Origin: Bacilli bacterium
GTDB lineage: Bacteria > Bacillota_I > Bacilli_A > RFN20 > CAG-288
DNA: 8,691 bases
Assembly: GCA_022774485.1 (NCBI GenBank)
Contig: JALFLX010000085.1
Location: 1-8,691 of the forward strand
Reading direction: 5' to 3'
Shown: one piece after another, positions 1 through 6,341 of the stretch
Position numbering within the stretch: the stretch's first letter is position 1
Layout of the letters: each line of letters opens with the position of its first letter
Program-made: the position numbers and the translations under genes
Notes under the pieces: model-generated
What the model saw: only the letters and a program-made list of their open reading frames with translations
Told to the model about the DNA's origin: nothing
The model's database searches: none

Positions 1-2
1 CT

Positions 3-572
3 GAGGAGGATATTTTCGTCGGCGGTGACGTATTTACTGGACCTAAGTTTGCCATCGATGCCATTGCACAAGGACACGAGGCTGCTGAGTCTTTGCACCG
101 TTACGTGCAACACGGTCATATGACGATTGGTAGAAATAGAAGACAGTTTATACAAATTGACACAGACGATATCAAGGTAGAGAGCTATGATAATTCTTCT
201 CGTCAAGAAGCAGGTATGGACGAAAGCATCGACGCTAAGTCCTTTAAAGACGCGCACAAGACGCTCACCGAAGAACAAGTCAAGACGGAAACGGCAAGAT
301 GCTTAGGCTGTGGCGTAACCATTGTAGACGCAAACAGATGTATCGGCTGCGGTATCTGCACTACCAAGTGTAAGTTTGACGCAATTACGCTCCACCGCGA
401 TTGCCCTGAGGCTTCAAAGATGGTGGTTGCCGAAGATAAGTTTAAGAGCATTTTGCCTTATGCAGCTAAGCGTGCAGTTAAAATTCTCTTCTCTAAGAAG
501 GACGATGCTGACAAAGAATTCGTCAAAAAGAGAAAAGAAGAATTTGAGAAGAAAAAGGAGAATAAGGACTAA
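3..572 (+). CDS. FAD/NAD(P)H oxidoreductase with C-terminal Fe-S domain, 3' part
   Basis: Only the last 189 residues are present; the reading frame is open to the left edge, so the start lies outside. Residues 5-14 (FVGGDVFTGP) and the following AIDAIAQGHEAAES helix match the C-terminal FAD-contacting segment of the GltD / NfnB / pyridine nucleotide-disulfide oxidoreductase group. Behind it is a ferredoxin-like region: a CLGCG pair (Cys100, Cys103) and then CxxCxxCxxxC (Cys113, 116, 119, 123), enough for at least one [4Fe-4S] cluster, with one more Cys at 134. The last 30 residues are rich in Lys and Glu. Known members pass electrons between NAD(P)H, flavin and Fe-S centres in the cytoplasm. 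The adjoining hypA suggests a hydrogenase-related operon, but the partner enzyme is not visible, so substrate and exact name stay open. The family call is firm, the role is inference. Confidence 0.85.
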   Translation, partial: EEDIFVGGDVFTGPKFAIDAIAQGHEAAESLHRYVQHGHMTIGRNRRQFIQIDTDDIKVESYDNSSRQEAGMDESIDAKSFKDAHKTLTEEQVKTETARCLGCGVTIVDANRCIGCGICTTKCKFDAITLHRDCPEASKMVVAEDKFKSILPYAAKRAVKILFSKKDDADKEFVKKRKEEFEKKKENKD

Positions 573-922
573 TGCACGAGTTGGGCGTGGTGTTTCATTG
601 TATCAAACAGGTCAATGAAATAGCCAAAGAAAACAACGTGAAAAGGGTGAACTCCGTAACGATCGAAATAGGAGAAGTTTCTACCGTAATACCTTATTAC
701 TTCGAAGATTGTTGGAATTGGGCTGTCAAAAAGGAAACGGTGCTCAAAGATGCCAAACTATATATTGAAAAGATTGAAGCTGTCACGCATTGCGAGAATT
801 GCAATAAGGAATATCCAACCGTGGCTCATGGAAAAATATGCCCTTATTGTGGCAGTGAAAAAACCTATCTTTTGACAGGCAACGAAATAGCAATCAAACA
901 AATAGAAGTAGTGGACAATTGA
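572..922 (+). CDS. hypA: Hydrogenase maturation nickel metallochaperone HypA
   Basis: This 116-residue protein has the usual HypA/HybF length. It begins with MHEL, whose His2 (with the N-terminus) is the known nickel ligand of the family, and carries the zinc-binding loop as two CxxC pairs (Cys74/77 and Cys90/93). HypA works with HypB to deliver Ni(II) to the large subunit of [NiFe] hydrogenase, and in some bacteria to urease. The start ATG shares its A with the stop of the preceding oxidoreductase (TAATG), so the two are translationally coupled. An AAAGGAG at 554-560 and a closer AAGGA at 564-568 can both serve as ribosome binding sites. No hypB or hydrogenase subunit follows; hypA is the last gene before a hairpin region. 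Identification is confident; whether a [NiFe] enzyme exists here cannot be seen. Confidence 0.93.
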   Translation: MHELGVVFHCIKQVNEIAKENNVKRVNSVTIEIGEVSTVIPYYFEDCWNWAVKKETVLKDAKLYIEKIEAVTHCENCNKEYPTVAHGKICPYCGSEKTYLLTGNEIAIKQIEVVDN

Positions 923-941
923 AGTATTAGCCCAATAATCT

Positions 942-977
942 CAATACCCGCAAGGCTAACGCTTTGCGGGTAAATTG
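942..977 (+). terminator. Hairpin after hypA, possible terminator
   Basis: Twenty-four bases after the hypA stop begins an almost perfect stem: ACCCGCAAGGC (946-956) pairs with GCTTTGCGGGT (961-971), 11 pairs including one G-T, around a TAAC loop. CAAT (942-945) and ATTG (974-977) can add four pairs past a two-base bulge. The stem is strong and well placed to end the oxidoreductase-hypA transcript. The downstream bases lack an immediate T run, so it may stabilise the mRNA end rather than terminate alone. Confidence 0.6.
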
Positions 978-1031
978 TTAATCAGCATTTTGTTTACTAA
1001 GTATATTAAGATAAATAATCAAAATAAAATT

Positions 1032-1098
1032 GGGAGTAACCTAAAATAATTTGAATATAGTTAAATCAAATTGTTCATGGATACTCCCTTCGTTTTTT
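1032..1098 (+). terminator. Composite hairpin with T run, likely second terminator
   Basis: GGGAGTA (1032-1038) pairs with TACTCCC (1082-1088), extended inward after an A-A mismatch by CC (1040-1041) with GG (1079-1080). Inside this sits a second 7-bp stem, AATTTGA (1048-1054) with TCAAATT (1066-1072). TTCG and then six T residues (1093-1098) follow the outer stem on the + strand, as expected for an intrinsic terminator of rightward transcription. The long, layered loop is unusual for a plain terminator; it could also be part of the decayed element that follows. Confidence 0.5.
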
Positions 1099-1102
1099 GT
1101 AA

Positions 1103-1285
1103 TCTCTTTTCTTTTTAACACATAAAGGTGAAATTGACTTTGTTGCTATGAAAGATGGTAAGAAATGTTTTATCCAAGTTGAAAGCATAGGTTTGATACC
1201 AAAAGAAATAATGATTCAAGCCTTTTTTCTGTCAATCAAAGAGAATCACAATATCATATTCTTGGGTGACATCCTGTATCAATGA
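1103..1285 (+). pseudogene. Remnant of AAA-family ATPase C-terminus (DUF4143 type)
   Basis: A + strand frame open from just after a TAA at 1100-1102 to a TGA at 1283-1285 reads KGEIDFVAMKDGKKCFIQV at 1124-1180. From memory of the family, this closely matches the PD-(D/E)XK-like C-terminal core of AAA_14/DUF4143 ATPases (KGxIDFVA...G.K.YIQVAYLL). About 17 codons later it reads SIKENHNIIFL (1232-1264), where the family has SIKDNYPKYVL. Nothing of the ATPase domain lies upstream, there is no start codon or ribosome binding site, and the segment after QV no longer matches well. It is therefore best read as a broken 3' fragment. Its last 54 bases are antisense to the end of the GH31 gene. The similarity is by eye only. 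Confidence 0.55.
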
Positions 1286-3751
1286 GAGCGAAGAAGTTTT
1301 ACAAGCACAGTTTGACTCTGAGAAAGATAAGGCTGGAAGTGACTGGTTACGTCGATGATGTTTCACTTTTACACGCTCCCCATTGATCAAAACTTCTTTC
1401 ACGTTATCAAAGCCGAAGAGATGATTGATACGAAGAGTGATTTTTCTTTTCTTACAGCAGCGTTTTCCGCGGAATGTTCCTTGGCTTTTATCAAGATGAA
1501 TTCTTGCTTTTCCTTCTTCAAAAGAATAACTACAGTGTGTGATACGACACTGATTCACAAGATATCCTTCCGATACACCATCATCTTCGTAAAGCATTGT
1601 CGAAAAGTTCTCTTTTCCAGGATACACATCAAGCAAAAGATGCTTAAAATCAGAATCCAGCGCATGCCTTGTGTCCTTAGCTAAGAAAATAATGCGAGAA
1701 TCTTTTATATACATCGGGATTTTCTTCTCATTAAGTCGAACATGATAGACTTTATTTCCGTTGAATTCTTTTCCAGAATAGGGATCGACATATTTTCCAT
1801 CCGGGAAGTATATTTCTCTCTTTCCAATATTTCGTTTGTAGAAGAAGAATGGACGCAAGATAGCAGCACCTTCTCCCTGGAAATATTCAATCCGGATGTG
1901 ATATTTCTGTTTTCCTTTAAGCTCACAGATTTCATAATCGGTCGCTGCATGACAAGTCCAGTCTTCTTTCACAAGTGTATTATCCACAAAGACTCTCATG
2001 CCATCATCAGACAAGAGATGAAGAATAATATCGCTTTTTGGCATGATGTCAAACTCGTATACTGCAGAGAAGTTGTAAGGTGGTATTACACCGTGAAGTT
2101 TGGTTCCATCGATTTTGAACCCAAGTCTCTTTTCTTCAGTTTCAAGGATCGGTTTCCCTTGAAGATCGCGGTTATCAAAATAAGTCGCATGAACCTTTCC
2201 TTGATACATGGAAGGGAGGAGCGGTGTCTCTTTTGTATCTGTATATGGAGTGAATAATATCGTATCAGCTAGGTATGATTCACGAAGGGAATATATTTTC
2301 GGGACTTGATGATCAAAGGAAATTGGCATGGTTAAACCCGTGCCTTCTTGATAAGAAAGATAGGCTTCTTTATATAATGTCGGAAGCAAGCGATAGCGAG
2401 TCAATGTGAATTCACGGAAGAGAGATACTGTCTCTTCATCGTAGTTCCATGGTTCTCTGAAACGTTCCACTGTTTTTGTGCAGTGAGGGCGGAACAATCC
2501 GTCAAACACTCCAAAACTCATCCAAAGGAGATAATCGTGTTTATTCGGGTTACCGATATGACCACCAAGGTCGCTGTTTTCATAGGGGATTGCATTTAAA
2601 GAGGCTTTATTGTGATTGATGATCTCTTGATCTAAATCAGAGAGCTTACAATAGGTATCACCGGTCCATTGTATGCTGTAGCGATGGGTGGCGCTATCTT
2701 GAATCTTAACATAATGTCCGTTTCGATTATCGTTAACATTAGATAGAAGTTCCACCCTCTTTGGATACCCGTTGATCTTTTTTGTCCGATTCACTTGTTT
2801 TGTGATATCAGAGAAGAGATACTGTCCTGCTGTTTCCGGCTTAACAAAAGAACAAAACGAATTTAATTTGCAGATCCAGTTTCTGTCATACCACCAGAAA
2901 TCGAGTCCCATATTTAAGAGATGTGATAAATTCTCGATTCGATATTTCATCTCTTCTTTACTGAAAATATCACCATCTTCTGTCTGTGGTTCTGGATGAT
3001 CGTTAAATAAAACTTTCACTCCGTGATCATGAGCAAATGTGAAGAACCCTTCCATATCTGGAAACAGTTCTTTGTTGATGTCGTATCCAATTCCTCGTTT
3101 ACTCGACTTTCGCCAATCAGTATCGATGACGATATTATCCAAAGGGATATCATGCTTCTCATATTCTAGAATCATCTGTTTTGCTTCTTCTTGGGTGTAG
3201 GCATAATAACGAGAAGAAAACACACCGAGAGAAGAAAGAGAAGGCATCTCAGTTCTTCCGGCGACTTTTACAAAGAGTTTGCGAAGTAATCTGGGGTTGT
3301 TTTTACAGAAAATAAGGTAAAGATCATTAACGTTTTCTTCCACAATCGGTTTTCTATTCATTTCTGCAGTTTTCAAAGAATAGCCGGATTTCGGCATAGT
3401 AATTCTTGGAGAGTCAATCAAGGGGAAGATGGTTGGTGTCTCCTCAGGAAGTGGAAGTTCACCGCTGTTTTCTAATTTTTGATAACGGTATACCACATGA
3501 TGAAAAGCATCTTTCACTGATATCGCATCAAGTGATTCCACTCCTTTTTCAATGCACAAAAAGTAAGTTCTGCCCTCAAGTGGAACTTGATAACAATCCG
3601 CAAGCTCTTCTATCTCACAGTCAAGCAAAGAGCCAAACGAGTAGCGATTGGGAACAAAAAAACTGTTATTGTCATAAAACTGATTGTCTTTTGAATATTC
3701 GATACGAACAATACCTTCGTATACCTGGATGCGAAAATGATCAATTTTCAT
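1232..3751 (-). CDS. Family GH31 alpha-glycosidase with inserted PA14 domain
   Basis: This 839-residue protein has no signal peptide, so it is probably cytoplasmic and acts on imported or internal glycans. Residues 1-165 form the N-terminal beta-sandwich (RIQVYEGIVRIEYS). About 170-480 are the (beta/alpha)8 barrel, entered by SRYYAYTQEEAKQMI and VIDTDW. The predicted nucleophile is Asp289 in GLDFWWYDRNW, the acid/base Asp365 in WTGDTY; DLGGH (394-398) and RPH (421-423) are further GH31 active-site motifs. The proximal C-terminal sandwich is interrupted: a PA14-like carbohydrate-binding module lies at about 516-636 and the fold resumes at REIYFPDGKYVDPYSG. The nucleophile motif differs from WxDMNE of classical alpha-glucosidases, so glucosidase, xylosidase and N-acetylgalactosaminidase activities are all possible. 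The start follows GAGG at 3760-3763. The last 17-18 codons oppose the ATPase remnant. Family is secure, substrate unknown. Confidence 0.92.
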   Translation of the reverse strand: MKIDHFRIQVYEGIVRIEYSKDNQFYDNNSFFVPNRYSFGSLLDCEIEELADCYQVPLEGRTYFLCIEKGVESLDAISVKDAFHHVVYRYQKLENSGELPLPEETPTIFPLIDSPRITMPKSGYSLKTAEMNRKPIVEENVNDLYLIFCKNNPRLLRKLFVKVAGRTEMPSLSSLGVFSSRYYAYTQEEAKQMILEYEKHDIPLDNIVIDTDWRKSSKRGIGYDINKELFPDMEGFFTFAHDHGVKVLFNDHPEPQTEDGDIFSKEEMKYRIENLSHLLNMGLDFWWYDRNWICKLNSFCSFVKPETAGQYLFSDITKQVNRTKKINGYPKRVELLSNVNDNRNGHYVKIQDSATHRYSIQWTGDTYCKLSDLDQEIINHNKASLNAIPYENSDLGGHIGNPNKHDYLLWMSFGVFDGLFRPHCTKTVERFREPWNYDEETVSLFREFTLTRYRLLPTLYKEAYLSYQEGTGLTMPISFDHQVPKIYSLRESYLADTILFTPYTDTKETPLLPSMYQGKVHATYFDNRDLQGKPILETEEKRLGFKIDGTKLHGVIPPYNFSAVYEFDIMPKSDIILHLLSDDGMRVFVDNTLVKEDWTCHAATDYEICELKGKQKYHIRIEYFQGEGAAILRPFFFYKRNIGKREIYFPDGKYVDPYSGKEFNGNKVYHVRLNEKKIPMYIKDSRIIFLAKDTRHALDSDFKHLLLDVYPGKENFSTMLYEDDGVSEGYLVNQCRITHCSYSFEEGKARIHLDKSQGTFRGKRCCKKRKITLRINHLFGFDNVKEVLINGERVKVKHHRRNQSLPALSFSESNCACKTSSLSLIQDVTQEYDIVILFD

Positions 3752-3758
3752 AAAAAAT

Positions 3759-3775
3759 ACCTCGAGAACATTATA
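3759..3775 (-). promoter_or_regulatory. -10 box and ribosome binding site of the GH31 gene
   Basis: Read on the - strand, a perfect TATAAT occupies 3775-3770, followed by GAGGT (3763-3759) seven bases before the ATG at 3751. A transcript starting about seven bases after the -10 box would begin at or just before the ribosome binding site, so the leader would be only about a dozen bases. No good -35 box is seen at the usual spacing: the bases there belong to the T-rich tail of the preceding terminator. Weak or activator-dependent expression is possible. Confidence 0.45.
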
Positions 3776-3790
3776 AAGAGAATAAGGCGA

Positions 3791-3822
3791 AAAGAAAGAG
3801 AGGGCTACTAAGTAGCCCTCTC
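3791..3822 (-). terminator. Intrinsic terminator of the membrane hydrolase gene
   Basis: GAGAGGGCTAC and GTAGCCCTCTC (3798-3822 on the + strand) form a perfect 11-bp stem with a three-base loop, 13 bases beyond the stop of the hydrolase-membrane protein. On the - strand the stem is followed by TTTCTTTT, the expected U-rich tract. It separates that gene from the GH31 gene, so the two are independent units even though they point the same way. Confidence 0.9.
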
Positions 3823-3835
3823 AACGTTTGTTACC

Positions 3836-5923
3836 TTAGAGGATATATGCCATCGAAGATGCAGTGTTTGCAACTGTCATGATGGTGAATAAGAGACCGT
3901 TGATCAAGGAACCTAAGTAGACATTTCCAGTCTTCTTGTAGAGGAGACGAGAGATGATGGTGGCAAAGGTTAAGATCGGAACGATCGGGAAGAGAACGAT
4001 ATATCCTAAAGCCATCTCAGACTGCCATAAGACACCAGTGGACTTAAAGGTTGCATATTGGATGATGATGACAAGGGAGATACCGAAGACATTGAAGAAA
4101 ACGTTGATAGCGATTGTCGCCCACTCCGGCAAGTTCTTGGCGCGGTAGGTCTGGTTGGCAATACCCTGTAAGAGGTAATAAAGTCCGAAGAATAAGAAGT
4201 AACGAAGCATGGTCGGAAGCATCTCAGGAACATTGAAGACTTTGATGTCCAAGGTCCAAAGTCTGAAATCGACGACCCAGATTTTCCAGTTGATGAAGAC
4301 AATCAAGTAGAGGATAGCGACCATTAAGCCGGCTAATAAGATTGTCTTAAGCGCATTTCCAAAGGAGGAGATACGAGCGACTTCAAATGGATTGTTAACC
4401 TCTTCGCCTTCTTTTCCACGGCTGACTTTCCACTGGTTAATCGCACGGCGGACTAAGAAGGTGACAAGAACGACAAGCATCGCGAAGAGACCACAGAAGA
4501 CAGACCAGAGGGCGACCCAGTTTGTGGTGTCTTGCGGGAAGTATGCAGTGTTGGGGAACCATCTATCACCCCATTCGGTGACAAAGGATTTAATAGAGAA
4601 GCCAGCGACGAGCGTGCAGACAACAGCAGGGATGAAGTAATAGAGCCAGTCTTGCCATTTCTTCAACGGTTTCTTTTCATCTTCAATCAATTCAGGAGTA
4701 AGCTTAGATTCGACAGTGATCACTCTGCCCTCTTCGACAACTTTTCTTCTTCTCGCTGTGAGAGAAGCAAACATCGGAGTAGCTAAGAGTAAGGAGATAA
4801 TGGGGAAGATTAAGGAGAGAAGAGCCAACATACCGACAAAGGAGAACACCTCCTTGACCCACCAGGTCTGATTGTTGAGTTTCTTAACCTTCGCACCGCT
4901 AGGAGTTCCTAAGGCAGCGTAGAAGAAGTCGACCAAATTCTTTGTTGAGGGAATAGACCAGTGGTTGAGCGGGTGGATTTCATCCGCTTCATAGACAGCG
5001 CGGAAGGCAGTATCAATCTTGGTGCCTAATTCGACATCGACTTTTGTACCGGCCACATAATGAGCGCCGCTTTCCACATTCACATCCCCGGTGGGATTGA
5101 GACCGACAAAGCTCTTAGCAGCGGTGGAAGTTAAGAATTGTCTAGAGATGGTCGGATTTCCATCTTTATCAGTAGACTTGAAGAAGAACTCATCATCCTT
5201 GGCCTTTAAGAGACCGACAGAGGTGGTCGGGGATGCACCCATGAAGGAAGACCAGCCCTGAATCAAACCAGCTTTGATGATGCCAAGACCGTAAGTAGTG
5301 GCGTCTTTTCCTTGGAATTTTGTGGTTCCAGCTTTGGTGGTATTAGAATCGGTGCGAAGTGCCATCGCAGTGGTGAATCCACCCATAGAATGGCCGGAAA
5401 TACCGATTAAATTCTTATCGACATAATCAAGGTTGTAAACGTATTTTGCAGATTCATAGAGACCTTTTGTGGCCATTAATGCACCTGCGTTATCGACATT
5501 GTTGTAATTGCCGTGGCCTTCACGGTCAACTGCTAAGACGACGAATCCACGTCTCGCCAATTCGATTGCAAAGGGGAGCTGCAATTCTCTGTTGTTGAGA
5601 TAGCCATGGGTAAGGACGACTGCGGGGCGTTTGTTCTCGCTGGTCGCAGCTTTCGGTTTGAAGAGGAGTCCAGATACGACTTCACCCTTCACTGCTGTCT
5701 CGATTGTTCCTTCGATATCCGGAGTCGTAAGATCATCATCGTCGTTGTACGTAATTCTCTGCTGAACGACACCTTCATTTGTTGCGTTTCTAAGATCCGT
5801 CACAGTGACGCTAAAACCAGCGGACTGAACGAGAGACTGCAAGAAACTAGTGATAAAAATCACCACAAACGCAATCGCAGTCCACAGGAGAGGCTTCTTG
5901 TGCTTGTTCCAATAGTCTTTCAT
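3836..5923 (-). CDS. Membrane protein: alpha/beta-hydrolase fused to polytopic C-terminal domain
   Basis: This 695-residue protein has a Lys-rich N-terminus and a first membrane segment at 11-31. An alpha/beta-hydrolase domain follows at about 80-345: oxyanion-side LTHGYLN (His106-Gly107), DREGHG (133-138), and the nucleophile elbow GHSMGG with Ser179. His317 or His321 (HPLNHW) is the likely catalytic His; the acid is not certain. About eight further membrane segments come at roughly 355-380, 428-448, 467-491, 524-548, 570-588, 602-623, 636-659 and 668-692. By the positive-inside rule the hydrolase should face outward. The family is not one I can name; serine esterase, lipase, peptidase or acyl-transfer chemistry is possible, on envelope lipids or exported substrates. 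The start is supported by AGAAAGGA (5937-5930) at good spacing. It is single, closed by its own terminator, and diverges from the GT-C glycosyltransferase gene. Confidence 0.85.
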   Translation of the reverse strand: MKDYWNKHKKPLLWTAIAFVVIFITSFLQSLVQSAGFSVTVTDLRNATNEGVVQQRITYNDDDDLTTPDIEGTIETAVKGEVVSGLLFKPKAATSENKRPAVVLTHGYLNNRELQLPFAIELARRGFVVLAVDREGHGNYNNVDNAGALMATKGLYESAKYVYNLDYVDKNLIGISGHSMGGFTTAMALRTDSNTTKAGTTKFQGKDATTYGLGIIKAGLIQGWSSFMGASPTTSVGLLKAKDDEFFFKSTDKDGNPTISRQFLTSTAAKSFVGLNPTGDVNVESGAHYVAGTKVDVELGTKIDTAFRAVYEADEIHPLNHWSIPSTKNLVDFFYAALGTPSGAKVKKLNNQTWWVKEVFSFVGMLALLSLIFPIISLLLATPMFASLTARRRKVVEEGRVITVESKLTPELIEDEKKPLKKWQDWLYYFIPAVVCTLVAGFSIKSFVTEWGDRWFPNTAYFPQDTTNWVALWSVFCGLFAMLVVLVTFLVRRAINQWKVSRGKEGEEVNNPFEVARISSFGNALKTILLAGLMVAILYLIVFINWKIWVVDFRLWTLDIKVFNVPEMLPTMLRYFLFFGLYYLLQGIANQTYRAKNLPEWATIAINVFFNVFGISLVIIIQYATFKSTGVLWQSEMALGYIVLFPIVPILTFATIISRLLYKKTGNVYLGSLINGLLFTIMTVANTASSMAYIL

Positions 5924-5929
5924 AAAGGT

Positions 5930-5937
5930 TCCTTTCT
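5930..5937 (-). promoter_or_regulatory. Ribosome binding site of the membrane hydrolase gene
   Basis: On the - strand AGAAAGGA lies six bases before the ATG at 5923, which fixes the start at MKDYWNKHKK, just ahead of the first membrane segment. Confidence 0.75.
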
Positions 5938-6133
5938 GAAATGAGAAAAAGAGTCGATTTCCCCCATTGAATCAACCAATTCCTTTTCCCTCTTTCTATT
6001 TAAAAAGATATCAAAGGAACGAGCTCTTTTCTAGGATTTTTCTTATCATTTTTGATTGTTCGTATAAGCGAGATGAACGAATATGCATTGTTTCATCAGT
6101 TTTAAGAGGAAAAGTGAATTATTGTATCCATTA

Positions 6134-6176
6134 GCATAATTTTTCCGCTTTCCAAAAAATTTTGCGCGAATTATGC
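6134..6176. repeat. Spaced inverted repeat GCATAATT / AATTATGC
   Basis: GCATAATT at 6134-6141 is matched by its exact reverse complement AATTATGC at 6169-6176, with 27 bases between. The spacer contains the self-complementary AAAATTTT (6156-6163). The repeat lies near the middle of the gap between divergent genes, a usual place for an operator. In an AT-rich region an 8-bp match could also arise by chance. Confidence 0.35.
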
Positions 6177-6305
6177 ACTTGAAACACGCAGAAATGAAAT
6201 ACGACTATTCATTACAATATTTCTTGTTTGTAAAGTATCGAAACTATTGATGTAAATCATATAAAAAAGAAAAATTTCCTGCATAAGAGATATCTATTTG
6301 TGAAA

Positions 6306-6314
6306 TGTTATAAT
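6306..6314 (+). promoter_or_regulatory. Extended -10 promoter of the GT-C glycosyltransferase gene
   Basis: TGTTATAAT is a full extended -10 element (TGn-TATAAT), which can work without a good -35 box; none is seen at 6286-6291. Transcription would begin near 6321, leaving a leader of about 20 bases with the ribosome binding site at 6328-6335. This rules out an upstream in-frame ATG at 6300 as the start. Confidence 0.75.
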
Positions 6315-6327
6315 GAGTGGCAAACCC

Positions 6328-6335
6328 AAAGGAGG
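6328..6335 (+). promoter_or_regulatory. Ribosome binding site AAAGGAGG
   Basis: A full Shine-Dalgarno match stands six bases before the ATG at 6342. It selects this codon over the in-frame ATG at 6300, which has no such site and lies upstream of the predicted transcription start. Confidence 0.9.
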
Positions 6336-6341
6336 ATTCTC

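Larger units (their letters stand above)
5924..6341. other. AT-rich divergent intergenic region
   Basis: About 418 bases separate the two divergent starts and carry no credible coding frame. The right end holds the + strand extended -10 promoter and ribosome binding site; the left end holds the - strand ribosome binding site. I find no convincing - strand promoter: TACAAT on the - strand (6126-6121) is a possible -10 box but lacks a -35 partner. The centre holds a spaced inverted repeat. A small weaker one, TTCGT/ACGAA at 6059-6063 and 6077-6081, is also present. The length leaves room for regulator binding or a small RNA, but no known riboswitch pattern is recognised. Confidence 0.6.

Noticed and set aside
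1742..2257. A 171-codon open frame on the + strand inside the GH31 gene
   Set aside because: It is antisense to the GH31 barrel and PA14 coding sequence, has no ribosome binding site and shows no family motifs.
6059..6081. TTCGT/ACGAA inverted repeat as an operator
   Set aside because: Five-base arms in AT-rich sequence are expected by chance, and no promoter element lies next to it.
6300..6341. Upstream in-frame ATG adding 14 residues to the GT-C protein
   Set aside because: It lies upstream of the predicted -10 box and has no ribosome binding site; the ATG at 6342 has AAAGGAGG at ideal spacing.
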